Shown here piece after piece: positions 37,280-48,362 of a stretch of DNA of 64,000 nt. Origin of the DNA: Viscum album (taxonomy: Eukaryota > Streptophyta > Magnoliopsida > Santalales > Viscaceae); contig OY728121.1 of the NCBI GenBank assembly GCA_963277665.1, positions 956,510,097 through 956,574,096 of the forward strand, read 5' to 3'. The position numbers and the translations under genes are program-made. Below the pieces are notes generated by a model. That model saw only the letters and a list, made by a program, of their open reading frames with translations. It was not told the DNA's origin and made no database searches. Every line of letters starts with the position of its first letter. The stretch's first letter is position 1.

Positions 37280-38566
37280 TGGTTTAATGAATGGTTTGAC
37301 TATATGACCATTAAATTTAAATGTTTGATGATTAGTGGGATCTTGAATTTCTACAGCTCTATAGGGCTTTACCTTATGCACTATGTATGGACCTGACCAT
37401 CTGGACCTCAACTTTCTCAGGTGTAAATGAAGTTTAGTACTATACAAAAGAATTGGTTTACCTGTTTTAATGTGTTTGGCTTTAAAATTTCGAGTTTGGT
37501 AGGCTTAAACTTTAGCTTTATGGATCCTTGAATTTTCATAAGCCTCCATCCTAAGTTCCTAAAGTTCATTAAGATCTAATTTCATTTTTTTTCATCCAAT
37601 GGGAGGTTATAATTCATTTTCTTAATTTTCTAAAAGTCTTTATGTTCAATCTCCTCTAGAAAATGACATGCTTTACCATAAAACAACCTATATGGGGAAA
37701 TTCATAAAATGGTTTTATATGTAGTTCGATAGGCCCAAAGGGCATCTAAGAGCTTTCCTAACCAATCTTTCATAGATGGATTAACTATTTTCTCAAGAAT
37801 TTGTTTGATTTATCGATTGTCTAACTCAGCTTGACCATTGGTCTGTGGGTGGTAATAAGTGGACACTTTTTGAGAAATTCTATATTTTTCTATGAGTTCT
37901 GAGAATGGACAATTGAAAAATGGGTTCCATGATCACTAATGATAGCCTTAGGAATTCCAAATCTAGAGAAGATGTTTTATTTGATAAATCTAAATACCAT
38001 TTGATGATCATTGGATTTTATAGGAATTGCATCAACCCATTCCGAGAAAAAATTGATAGCTAATAGAATGTACAAATATTCTATAGAGTTTGGGAAGGGA
38101 CCCATGAAATCGATTCCCCAGTTGTTAAATATTTCAATCACAAAGATGTGAGTGAGTGACATGTGATTCCTTTTTGTGATGGACCCTGATTGTTGAAACC
38201 TAGGGTAGCTTTGAAAAAATGTGTAGGATTCACATGAGAGGGTGATCTAGAAGAGACCACTCTGAAGAACATTAACAGATGTTTTTTAGGGGAAAACTGA
38301 CCGCCACATGCCTCACTATGACATAATTTAAGGATGGATTCTTGTTCAGATTCTGGGACACACCTCTTAGTGACTTGGTCAAGGAAGAACTTATAGAGTA
38401 ATGGATCATGAAACACATAGTTCCTGACATCATAAAGGAATATTCTTCTAGCTTGAGTCCCTAAGAATTTTGGAATGACTCTTGTAACTAAGAAGTTGTA
38501 AATGTCGGCATACCAAGGGCAGTCACTCACAGAGTATAGGTGTTCATCAGGGAATGAATCAGTCAC
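37280..38566 (-). pseudogene. Athila integrase
   Basis: Two openings cover the first half. The 142-codon one (38138-38566) reads FPDEHLYSVSDCPWYADIYNF, the usual integrase N-edge in Athila. It then shows a zinc-binding stretch, CVPESEQESILKLCHSEACGG, that keeps the first His and lacks the downstream Cys pair in frame. The 61-codon one (37977-38162) starts the catalytic core: WGIDFMGPFPNS with the first catalytic Asp. Broken readings to the left give SRFGIPKAIISDHGTHF (second Asp), [31 protein letters not shown] and a C-terminal PEKVEVQMVRS-like piece. Stops and frameshifts separate the parts, so the enzyme is not made whole. Confidence 0.85.
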
Positions 38567-38599
38567 ATAATGGTGGGATAATTTTTCATTAAATTCTAT

Positions 38600-39064
38600 C
38601 CTAGAGAGATAATCAAATACAAAATTTTCAACACCCTTTTTTCCCTTGATTGCGAGGTCAAATTTCTGTAAGATAAGAACCCACCTAATCTATCTAGCCT
38701 TAGCATCTTTCTTCTAGAAGTAGTATTTCAATGCAGAATGGTCAGTGTACATAGTGATGGGGGATGCTAAGAGGTAGGACCTAAACTTTTCTAAGGCAAA
38801 CACAACAACAAGTAACTACTTCTCAGTGGTGGTTTAGATTATTTGGGTATTATTTAAGGATTTTATTTCATAAGCAATTACATAAGATGTTTTATCACAA
38901 CGTTGTCCTAACACAGATCCTAAATAAAATTCACTCGCATAACACATGAGTTCGAAAGGAAGGTTCCAATTTGGGGATTTCGTGATTGAAGGTGAGGTGA
39001 GAGATGATTTGAGGGTTGATAATGAACCCCCATAGCTTTCTGTCCAAACAAATTGAGCATCCAT
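38600..39064 (-). pseudogene. Athila RNase H
   Basis: A 76-codon opening (38834-39064) reads FVWTESYGGSLSTLKSSLTS, then FELMCYASEFYLGSVLGQR and VIAYEIKSLNNTQI. The family has FEIMCDASDYAVGAVLGQR and VI-YASKTLN-AQ-NY. The first catalytic Asp (in CDAS) is Tyr here, so activity would be lost. Later blocks, for the catalytic Asp in YTDHSAL-KYL and for the end of the domain, are disrupted. Confidence 0.8.
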
Positions 39065-39079
39065 TACTATAAGACCACA

Positions 39080-39920
39080 AAGTGGTTGAGCGATTGTACT
39101 AAAGTTCCCAATGATTCTTCTATAGAATCCAACATTTCCTAGAAAGACCTCACTTCCTTGACAATTTTGAGTGATGGAAGGTGATGAATGTTGTCAACCA
39201 TGGATTTATCGACTTAAATCCCCCTACCCAAGACTAGATGTCCCATCACTAGTCCCTCTTTAACCATGAAATGGAATTTTTCCCAGTTTAGGACTAGATT
39301 CTTTTCCTGACATCCTAAAAAAACTCTCTCCACATTCCTTAGGCATCCCTCAAATGTATCTCAAAACACATTGAAGTAATCCATTAAGACCTCTAGAAAA
39401 TACCCTACCATGTCCAAGAAGATTCCCATCATGCACTGTTAGAAGGTTCCAGGGGCATTTCATAACCCGAAGGGCATGCGTTTGAAGGCAAAGGTTCCAA
39501 ATAGATAGGTGAATGTAGTCTTCCCTTGATCCTCTAGGGAGACCTCAATCTGATTATACCCCGAGTACCCATCTGAGAAATAGTAGAATGCATGACCTGC
39601 CACTCTTTCAAGGATTTAGTCAACGAATGGTAAGGGAAATGGTCCTAATTGGTAAATGAGTTTAGCCAACTATAGTCGATGCCGAATCCCTAGCCACTAC
39701 TCACCCTAGTCGGAAGAATCTCTCCACCCTTATTGGTTATCACTATGATTCCAGCCTTCTATAGAACCACATGAATCAGGCTGACCCACTCACTCTCAGC
39801 TATGGGATAGATTATACCAGCTTTTAACAATTTCGAAATTTATTTTCTCACTACTTCCATGAGATTTGGATTGAGTTGCCACTGAGTTTGACAACACGAA
39901 TTTGAATTGGATTATAGAAC
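39080..39920 (-). pseudogene. Athila reverse transcriptase
   Basis: Minus-strand readings give KDHFPYHSL-KSL, PSNACPSGYEMPLEPSN (family: RMPFGLCNAPATFQR), and MWREFF-DVRKRI, with stops throughout, in the order expected for Athila RT. The YMDD/FMDD region near 39370-39400 reads very poorly and appears lost. RT lies between the protease and RNase H, as in all Ty3/gypsy elements. Confidence 0.65.
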
Positions 39921-40160
39921 AATCCTATGACTCTCGATTAGTGGGATAATCCCAAGAATATCAAATAGGGTCCATCCAATGGCTTTCTTGGGTCTCTTAA
40001 GGACATCTAGAAGCATCCTCTCATTATCATATTGAAGAGAAGAAAAAATGACAATAAGCTGTGTTCCATTTTTTCCTAGGAAGGAATACTTCAGTGCAGT
40101 AGGAAGTTCTTTCAATTCCAGATCAAGTTGGTTCAAAATTTCAGTATAATATTGGGACAT
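39912..40160 (-). pseudogene. Athila RT N-edge (protease-RT linker)
   Basis: An 82-codon opening reads LELKELPTALKYSFLG, then LLDVLKRPKKAIGWTLFDI and GIIPLIESHRIVL. This is the characteristic approach to the Athila RT (family: LELKPLP-HLKYVFLG...ALGWTIADI-GI-PS-CMHKI). It is one of the best preserved stretches of this element. Confidence 0.85.
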
Positions 40161-40820
40161 TGGATCAAGATAAATTTATTTTTTTAGAATTTCAGATAAT
40201 ATTGATTCCCCATGAGTAGAAGCTTCATCTACTAGATTGTTTTGATCTGTGTTAGGGAAGGGAGTTGGAGTGGTCTCCATAAATGTGGTTACCTAAAATA
40301 TTTTACTGATTTTTGGTCTTACGATTTCATCATCAGAGCAATCTAAAAGTGATTCTAGCCAAGGTGGTGAACTTCCTTCATGTGAACAAAGGAAATTAAT
40401 CTCATCCTCACTTCAAAATTCCTCCAATATTCTGTGATGTTCTATGGATTCTTTATCAATGCATCCTGTCATGTTTACTTCATGAATATCCTAATCATCC
40501 CTTATTTGTGAGATTTCAATATAGATGTTCAATTCTAGACTCATGTTTCCAAAGGTGATGGTCATGCTCCCATTTCGGACTCATATAATAGAGTTGATTG
40601 TTGCAAGGAAGGGATGACCATGGATGATTGGGGTTTTTTACTTATTGAATATGGTTGGATTGTTGTCAAGGAAAACGAATTCAGTAGGTTAGATGATGTT
40701 TTATACTCTTACCAGAACATCCTTTAGTATCCCCTTTAGATCCCTAATTCTATGATCAACAAGTTGAAGTGTGAAAAATGTCGGTTTGAGCTCTTCCAGG
40801 ACTAACTGGTAGTACACAAC

Positions 40821-41117
40821 TTATAAAATGATATTGACACTGGCACCTAGGTCACACAAGGATTTGACAACAATGTTCTCTCCTAGTTCAACATTGATGT
40901 AAGGGCATCCTGGGTCTTTCATCATTGGTGGAAGGGTTCCTTGGATTGTTGTGATAACATTTGCTACCAGAAGGACTTGTTTATTATGTAAGAATTTCCT
41001 TTTAAATGTGTAGAGGTCCTTTAGGTATTTTGTGTATGCAGGAATGGTTTGAATATAACCGAGGAGTGGAATGTTCATCCTGAATTGTGAGAATATTTCC
41101 CTCAATTTTTCACTCAA
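40821..41117 (-). pseudogene. Athila protease region
   Basis: A 98-codon opening reads EIFSQFRMNIPLLGYIQTIPAYTKYLKDL, then TLPPMMKDPGCPYINVELGE and SLCDLGASVNIIL. The final CDLGAS motif is the Athila version of the aspartic protease active site (usual form: ALCDLGASVNLMP). The order gag, protease, RT holds. A frame break follows at its left end. Confidence 0.85.
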
Positions 41118-41129
41118 TTCATGCTTGAT

Positions 41130-42900
41130 TTCCCCCCCCCCCCATGCATTGGGGAAATGGTGTTGGTTGCGAGATTGTTTATTGAAGAGTTGTTTCTTTC
41201 ACATTGTCATTAGTTTTATTAGTTTGATTATGTGGTTCATTGGAATTTTCATTTGATTTTGATGCTTCAGATTGTTTTTGAATTATTTGTTTAGTTTTCT
41301 CAATTGATTTATGACTTCTCAAAACTATCACAGCCTTTAGTTGTTCATGAGTTGTTGGAGTGAAACTTGTCTCTCCCCATGATGCTTGTGGTGGAATGTC
41401 CTGTGTGGGCATGATTGCCTTTCCAGTTTTGATGGTTTGTAGTTATTGTTTAATGTATGATAATTATGAGTTCATTTTGTCCATTTGTTTGCATAGTTTT
41501 TCTAGTAGGCTTTGTGGAACAATTTGGGTTGGTGCTTGAGCTTGTTGGTTTATCCCAGGAGGATACTTTGGTTATTGGATTGGCTGTTGAATTGGTTGTT
41601 GGATAGGTAGTTTATATTGGACATGACGATGTTGTAATTAGACCAGTTATGGTTGGAACTGATTATGAGTTTGAAAGTTTTGTTGAGGGTATGGGTTGAT
41701 ACATTGTTGTTGTGTTGGTGGTTTATTTTCCTTCCAAAAAAAGCCTGGATGGTCATTATACATTGGATTGAATGTGTTTTGGAATTTTGGATTTTGAAAG
41801 TTCATTGCATTAACTTCTTCTGGTGGTCCTCCTAAAAGAACATCTTTGAGAGAAGGAATGGTTGGAAAATTTGCAGACTTGTGGTCATGTTTGTCCCAGA
41901 TTGTACAAACAAGCTCCCCAATTTGGGTTTTGTGGACCTTCCTAATATCAATCTCCTCAACTTTCCTAGTGAGTGCAGAAAGTTTTTCCCTAAGGTTTTC
42001 CTCTTCTCCAAGATTGTGAATTCCACCATACTTGGGTGGCTTCTCATTGTATGGTGATGTTCCTCATGTCTGGTTCTGTTCAGCAATATTTTCTAGATAC
42101 TCATAAGAATCATTTGGGTCTTTGTTTCTGAAGGTTCCATTACACATCATATCAATGAATTGTTTGTTTCTCATACATAACCCTTCATAAAAAAAATTCA
42201 CTTGTTCTAGGATTAAGAAACCATGGTGTGGTACCATGTTTAATGTGTCCTTGAACCTTCCCATTTTTGGTAGAATGTTTCTCCCTCTCTTTCAAAAAAG
42301 TTTGGGATTCCCTTTTTAAGGGAATTTTTTTTTGTGATGGGGGAGTTATTTTTTATATAATTCTATTTGTAGTTGGTCCCAATAGTAAATTGATGTTGGT
42401 CACAAATTGTTTAACCAATTCATTTCTCAGTCCCTTAGAGAAAAAGGAAAAAGTCTCATTTTAGAAGATTCAATTTGATTTGGAGGGCATGTGGTTTCAA
42501 AAATGTCATTAAATTCTTTAACTTGAAGGTAAGGCATCTCAGACTCCATCCCATGAAAGGTTAAAAGGTGGTTCAGGACATGGGGTTTGAAAACACATTG
42601 GGCATATCTTATCTTATCATGCCTAATAAATGAGGGTTCATTAGTCATAGTAGGTGTGAGGTATTCATTCATGGTTGGGTTCGCAACAATTCCCAAGTTA
42701 TTGTCTTGCTCATTATTTTGGTCCCCTCCCTAGTTTATGATTTGGTTTTGTGGGAGATTATCCATTGTATCGAATTCAATGTCTTAATATGGAGTATTAT
42801 GAATATTTTGATCTAATGTAAAGAGACCTCAATGGTTTATTGACCCCCCATCCCTAGTACTATTCACACTAAGTAGACAATTTGAATGGTCACAGGTGTT
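41130..42900 (-). pseudogene. Athila gag
   Basis: From right to left, several openings give the gag domain. One at 42427-42696 contains an N-terminal part. One at 42064-42264 reads MVPHHGFLILEQVNFFYEGL, IDMMCNGTFRNKDPNDSYEYLENIAE, very close to the Athila gag core (PHHG...L--FY-GL...ID---GG-F--K-P-EA-E-L---AE). One at 41832-42086 follows it, and another at 41179-41412 carries AVIVLRSHK (family: AITLRSGK) and a Lys/Asn-rich tail. Gln- and Asn-rich spacers occur around 41550-41756. Frames are broken. A run of about 14 C on the plus strand (41133 onward) sits near the C-terminal end. Confidence 0.8.
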
Positions 42901-43014
42901 GGAAGACATGCACCAAGAAAAGAGAAGAAAAAAAGAAAGGGGAAAATATAAGAGAAATGGGATGGGAAAAGAGAAATGGGTGAGAATAGAAAGATGTTCT
43001 AAGGTGACTTACTT
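42901..43014 (-). other. Athila leader
   Basis: A purine-rich plus-strand segment (AAGAGAAGAAAAAAAGAAAGG and similar) between gag and the primer site. No coding sequence is recognised. Confidence 0.5.
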
Positions 43015-43039
43015 GGCACCTATAAACGACACCAAAATT
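43015..43039 (-). other. Athila primer binding site
   Basis: On the minus strand the sequence next to the 5' LTR is TTTTGGTGTCGTTTATAGG. It fits the Athila primer site (TTGGCGCCGTT...GCCGGGG, complementary to tRNA-Asp) after C-to-T changes. Confidence 0.6.
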
Positions 43040-44420
43040 TGGTTGTTCCCAAATTTATCCGAGTTGTATGGTGTAAGCGGTCATTTTATTATGGCTTGGG
43101 TTATCAATCCTCAGAGACCTAAGAATAAACCTATGAAACATACATTTTAGAAGGTGATTTGATGATATTGATTTGGCTATGAAGTGGCCAAATTGGGTTT
43201 GAATTGATTGGAATATTTGATATTTTAAATACGTAAGTGAATTCAATTTAAAATCATGAGTTGATCCTTGGTTATCGCATGGGGTGAATTGGATGAATTT
43301 ATTTTTAAATTATTTCAATGTCTTAAGTTTTAGTGTTTCCTTTAACAAAATATAAAAAATCCCAAATCACTCACCGATTTAGAATTTTAACTATAATAAG
43401 GCTAATGACATAAGGAAATGGTATCAACATGATATAAAAATAATAATAAATTAAGAAGAAGAAGAATATGATCTTTGATTAATTAAATGAAGGTTAACGA
43501 AAAAATTACATGGGAGAAATTGACAAAGCGATTACAAAATGAAAGCATGACGATACAAATGAAAGGAAAAAACTTTAATCCCATTCCCTTCAAAACTGGC
43601 TCATTATATAGTCATATTAGGACCCTTAAATTCACCCCCAAAAATAAATTCTATCCCCATTAATTGGGATTGTCAAAAAAGCGTGAGAAAATCAAGGGAA
43701 TTTCGACGTTTCAAAGTTGTCTAGAAAACTCATCCAGATTTTTCCCCCATTTGGACGTGTATATTAGAAATTTAAGGAGGCTAAATCCGGAGGTGTTGTA
43801 TAAGAGAAATATTCTCTTCCTTGGGTCCTATATTAGATGTAAAAATTTCAGGCTATTTGTTGCCTTAGTTTGGAAGTTATGGTCTAAATGGTGGGATAAC
43901 ATTATGTTAATTTTGATCAGGCCCACGATTTAAATCTCAACTTTGAATCCATTTCACTCCATGAAAAATTGAGAATTAGATCTGGATTTAGTGGAATTAA
44001 ATTATCCCTATACTTTTCTCTTTCTAAAGAAAAAATTTGAGCTTCATTGTTCTTGGTTTGTGGGCCCCACTTCTGTTTGATGGGCCTTAGTCCCATTATG
44101 CTTTGTTAAGAACATTTCTGCATTCAAGCTGAAAAATATCCATCATATCTTGGGATTTATCCATCAATCCTAAAAGATAAAATATTCCAAACAAATTGAT
44201 AAATAATATACAAAAATATTAAATTTAAAAAATGAATATAACATTCTCCACAAACAGATGATTGATTGGGCCCATGTTTTCATTTTAAACATTAATTGCA
44301 TTTGAGATGAGAAATGAAGTTCAATTTCTATAATGCACTAAAATTTATTCTTATGGACTTTTGAAAATATTATTATTAATATATTGATAATTAATATTAT
44401 CCAATTTTAGTGTCTAATCA
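43040..44420 (-). repeat. Athila 5' LTR
   Basis: 1381 bp, TG...CA ends in plus orientation (TGGTTG to CTAATCA). It aligns with the 3' LTR, with many single-base differences. It lacks about 350 bp present there: AACTATAATAAG jumps straight to CATAAGGAAATGG. Confidence 0.88.
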
Positions 44421-47400
44421 TTATATTTTTAGTAATAAAATAATTAGCATGATTAATTTTTAATCATGATTAATATCTGTAAAAAGGGTAAATGATGTAA
44501 ATCACATTTTTAATAATTAAAATGTCTATTATATTTTATATATTTCATTTATTTTATATTAAATTCATAAGCACTTGTATCACCTATAATTTATTCACAT
44601 AACTCACCGAACACTCAGTCAATTCCATTATTATCCCTTATCGAACGTTCTATTCGAAAGATTTGTCTATCCTTTCCACCTATAAAGGATCTCACTTATT
44701 CCCACATCAAGACAAACATATATTTCTAAATTATCAGGAGAAATATTCCTAATTTACATATTATATATCCCATATACACTTTTTTCATCCCCTTTCCCCA
44801 ACAAAGTCCCACAAGCCTTTCATTTCTAAAGGATACTTCTAGAGAAGAACCAAATTCTCAATGTAAGTATTGCTTACCCTTTTACTTTTATCCTTTATCC
44901 TTACCATCCACCATACTATAAACCCATTATAAACATATATATATAATTAAATTAGTGTAAATTATATACTAAAATTTAATTATATTTACGGTACAACAAT
45001 TATCTACTCCCCTTCAATTCAATTGAAAAAATGAAAACATTTCTCATGCGTGTGTGCGGACTATAAGCTCCCTGAACGACACATTTCATTTTTCATCACC
45101 ACATTTCACGGATGGTTCTAGAAATTGTTTTAGGTAATAAATATTTTATTTATGTCAGGATTTATATTATTTAAATATAAACTATTAATTCTACAAATAA
45201 TATTATAAATAATAGATCAACTTAACATTAACCATATTGAACAAGCATACTAAGAGAAAAATATTTTTATTTAAACTATATAATATTTTAATATCCATTA
45301 ATTTTTCTTATAATTAATTTGAATTTAAATATATCACACTAATAAACACTTAATAATATCATTATTATTCTATCATATTGTTATTATAACTAAACCACTT
45401 TCCAATCATCTATTAATCATGGTTGGTTAATTTTCGAGTCGAGTTAACCACATACTTCTGCAATACTATGAATTTAAATCATGGATTACTATGAGAAATC
45501 ATTTAATGATATCATATGATAAAAATATTTATATATATATTTTGGCTCTGGGATGGTTATATCAACATTTACCTCATTAATTTATAAATCACCATTCAGT
45601 CCTTAATAATCACTGAAACATGATCCTCTTCGATTTCAACCTCATGGATGGTAACCTATGGTATGATGAAATGAAATTATGGACTTAAAAAATATATTGG
45701 AAAATTTATTCTAGTAATTTAGGTGAATTTATAATGGTGTAATTTTAAAAACTAATATAAAATAAAACAAATTTTGTGAAACTATTTCAAAACGCTGAAG
45801 ATTATGTACACCTGATGTTGGAAATAGGTAAAATATGACTAATATATATGTATAGAATGATAATAAATGAGGCTTATAATTATTTAATGGTTTTAATAAG
45901 TGTCTTTGGTATGTATTTATTGAAATTAATTTAATTATTCAAGATGTTTGGTGAAGCTGTAGATTGAATCAAGAATGAGGCAAGGGTTTTTTTCTCAAAC
46001 TATTCTCTTAGAGACATGTTTGGTATTGTGTGAAAAATTTAATTTATGTGGTATATATAATGCATATTTGAGATATCATATCAGGAATTATCATTTTATC
46101 ATGGTATTTTATGTTCAATTACAATCCATCTTGTTTACGGGGTTTTGATTAAAGTTTTACTCATACCCTGAGGGTTTTCTTCGTCCCAAAACTGATTTAT
46201 TTGAGACACGTTATAGGTTGTGCACATTTTTACTTAGTATGGTGTTATATTGTTTTAATATCCCACTAATGTTTTATAAATTATTTAATTATAATTCCTG
46301 GTATGGACTAATCCAAAACATGCTCTTTTTTTCAAATATATTTTGAATCAAGTGTTGCCCTAATCATATGAGTTATTTTCAACTCATTCTTCCTTCATTG
46401 AGCAGTGATTTTTCACTTGAACGTATTTTATATATTTTGGGTACACTATAACTTTTGAATGTACTACCTGGTATTCTCTCATTTTTTATATTTTTACCTC
46501 ATAAACCGCTTTTTAATTTTTCTATACTTCATGGAGTATGTTGTCATTAAGGGATATTGATGAGTCAAGTCTTCCTTCCTTGAGGTATATTGTTTCATCG
46601 TGAAATTATTATTTCTAGGCTTGGATTATACCACCAGAAAATGATATTATATGTTATTTTATATTTCTTTTTATTAAAATTATTTTTAATACAAATTAAG
46701 GTTTTTTACTCATCAAATAATGTGATTTTTAAAGTAAATTAATTTTGAAATTAATAAAAAGAGTTCTCCTTTCACTTTTATATATCCCATCTTACTATGA
46801 TCCTTTAACCAACATATAATTTATATTATTTTAGGGATATATTACTGATTATAATTAATATAAGAAATGAATTAAAAAAAATCACGTGACCTTTTAAAAA
46901 TTCCCCTTAGAAAGTTACATATAAATTTGTATTTTATGTCAAAGTAAAAAATGAATTTTAAAATATATTTTAATTTTTTTTCATTTACCTTACCATTTTA
47001 TAAAGTATTCACCATAATGGGGTTAATGATTCATGATTTATCCTCTAATATATATATTTTATCATCTGGGGGACAAAACTCATGATATCAAATAATTCTA
47101 TTCTTGATCTCTTATTTTGTGATACCATTAAAAGAATTATTTTAAAAGGATTATTTTTCTTCTATTTCAAAATACTTATAATTTTCCCTTAATATAGTGG
47201 GGTTATGTTATTTCAAAACTATAAATTTTTTTTTCTCTAGATAGATTATGATCATTTTATTACAACATTGAATTAAGTGTATACCTATTACCTTATATAG
47301 CGTGAACATCCCATTTTAAAAATTTAGATTGGTGGATGCTCACCTAGAAAAAAAAATTATTTATAGAAATGGGGAAAATTATTGTCATTCCGTATATTAT

Positions 47401-48340
47401 TATTCCAATACATATGATTATCAGAATTTTGGCCATATATTTTTTAACCATCTACATTCTTTTTCTTGGATAGGTTATGATCATGTTATCTCTTTTATTT
47501 ATATGGGAAAAACTATTCATAATCTTGATGATTACTAATTGATAACATATGTTGATTTTGTATTAACAATCCATATCAATCATTATATGGATAACCATGT
47601 TTTTATTCAGTAAGATGTTCCTTAGTTAATTGTTCAAAAATTATCGTTGACTCTTATTTTGAATTACTTAGACATAAACATGGGACATGTGGGATCTAGA
47701 ATTATGTATCCACTTAATGCATCGATAGGTCTCATGAGAAATAATAGGTTGGTTTTGGTGTATACCTCTCCCCATAAAAGGATTTTGTAATAGAATTAGG
47801 ACTTGAAAATAAGTTTTTGATGTTTGGAATTTTTATACCATCAATATGAGATCAGTATTATTGATATCCATTTTTCATTTATTTCTAGGAATATAGAATT
47901 CTCTCAATTTCAGATTGATTACAACATCATATATTTTAAATATTCCCTCCAACATATTTATGTCATGTTTATGCCATGATTACCTCATTTGAATATTTTC
48001 CCTTACCGAGCATTTGAACTCACCCATTATTATATCTACATTTCCCTAGGTTATGGAGAAAATTATTATAGATGATATGCCTCACATGATAGCATGTGCG
48101 AAATAATTTTTAAGATATATTTATGACTTATCTGTAATTAAGTAGTTTCATATATAGTGGAAAAATTTCAATTTTATATGATGAAAATGGGATTTGATAG
48201 TTTATGTATTGTATAAATTATATAAATCTCTAAACCTAAAAAGTTTCTTTAAAATTTAAGAGATGAAATAATTATGTTTTATTTTTTAATTATGGTTGGT
48301 CATATGTAGTATTTTATAACCAGTTACAAAGTGAGTATGC
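44421..48340 (+). repeat. LTR2B, right part (split by Athila)
   Basis: A TATA box (TATAAAGG) lies at 44681, followed by C-rich leader sequence. CATTTCTCATGCGTGTGTGC and CATCACCACATTTCACGGATGG near 45030-45115 align with 27690-27760 of LTR2A. TTCCCTTACCGAGCATTTGAACTCACCC and TTTCCCTAGGTTATGGAGAA (47995-48060) are R/U5 landmarks shared with 29360-29425. A primer-site-like sequence follows the right end. Confidence 0.5.
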
Positions 48341-48362
48341 CAAGTTTTGTTATGGAATCAGA
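48341..48362 (+). other. Eroded tRNA-Met primer site
   Basis: TTATGGAATCAGATCTTGG resembles TTGGTATCAGAGCTTGG with three to four changes. It sits where the LTR2B right end is expected. Confidence 0.45.

Larger units (their letters stand above)
33803..44420 (-). mobile_element. Athila-type Ty3/gypsy retrotransposon, complete ends
   Basis: The element runs from TGGTTG (33803) to CTAATCA (44420) and is flanked by a perfect 5-bp target duplication, TTATA at 33798-33802 and 44421-44425. LTRs are 33803-35526 and 43040-44420. Gag, protease, RT, RNase H and integrase lie in order on the minus strand. Integrase reads WGIDFMGPFPNS, and the primer site resembles the TGGCGCCGTT tRNA-Asp type, both usual for Athila. 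Its reading frames are broken but far easier to read than those of the Tekay element, so it is probably a younger insertion. No env-like third ORF was recognised between integrase and the 3' LTR. Confidence 0.9.

Noticed and set aside
41133..41146. Run of about 14 C
   Set aside because: A homopolymer run that may be a sequencing or assembly artefact. It does not correspond to a functional signal I know of in Athila gag.
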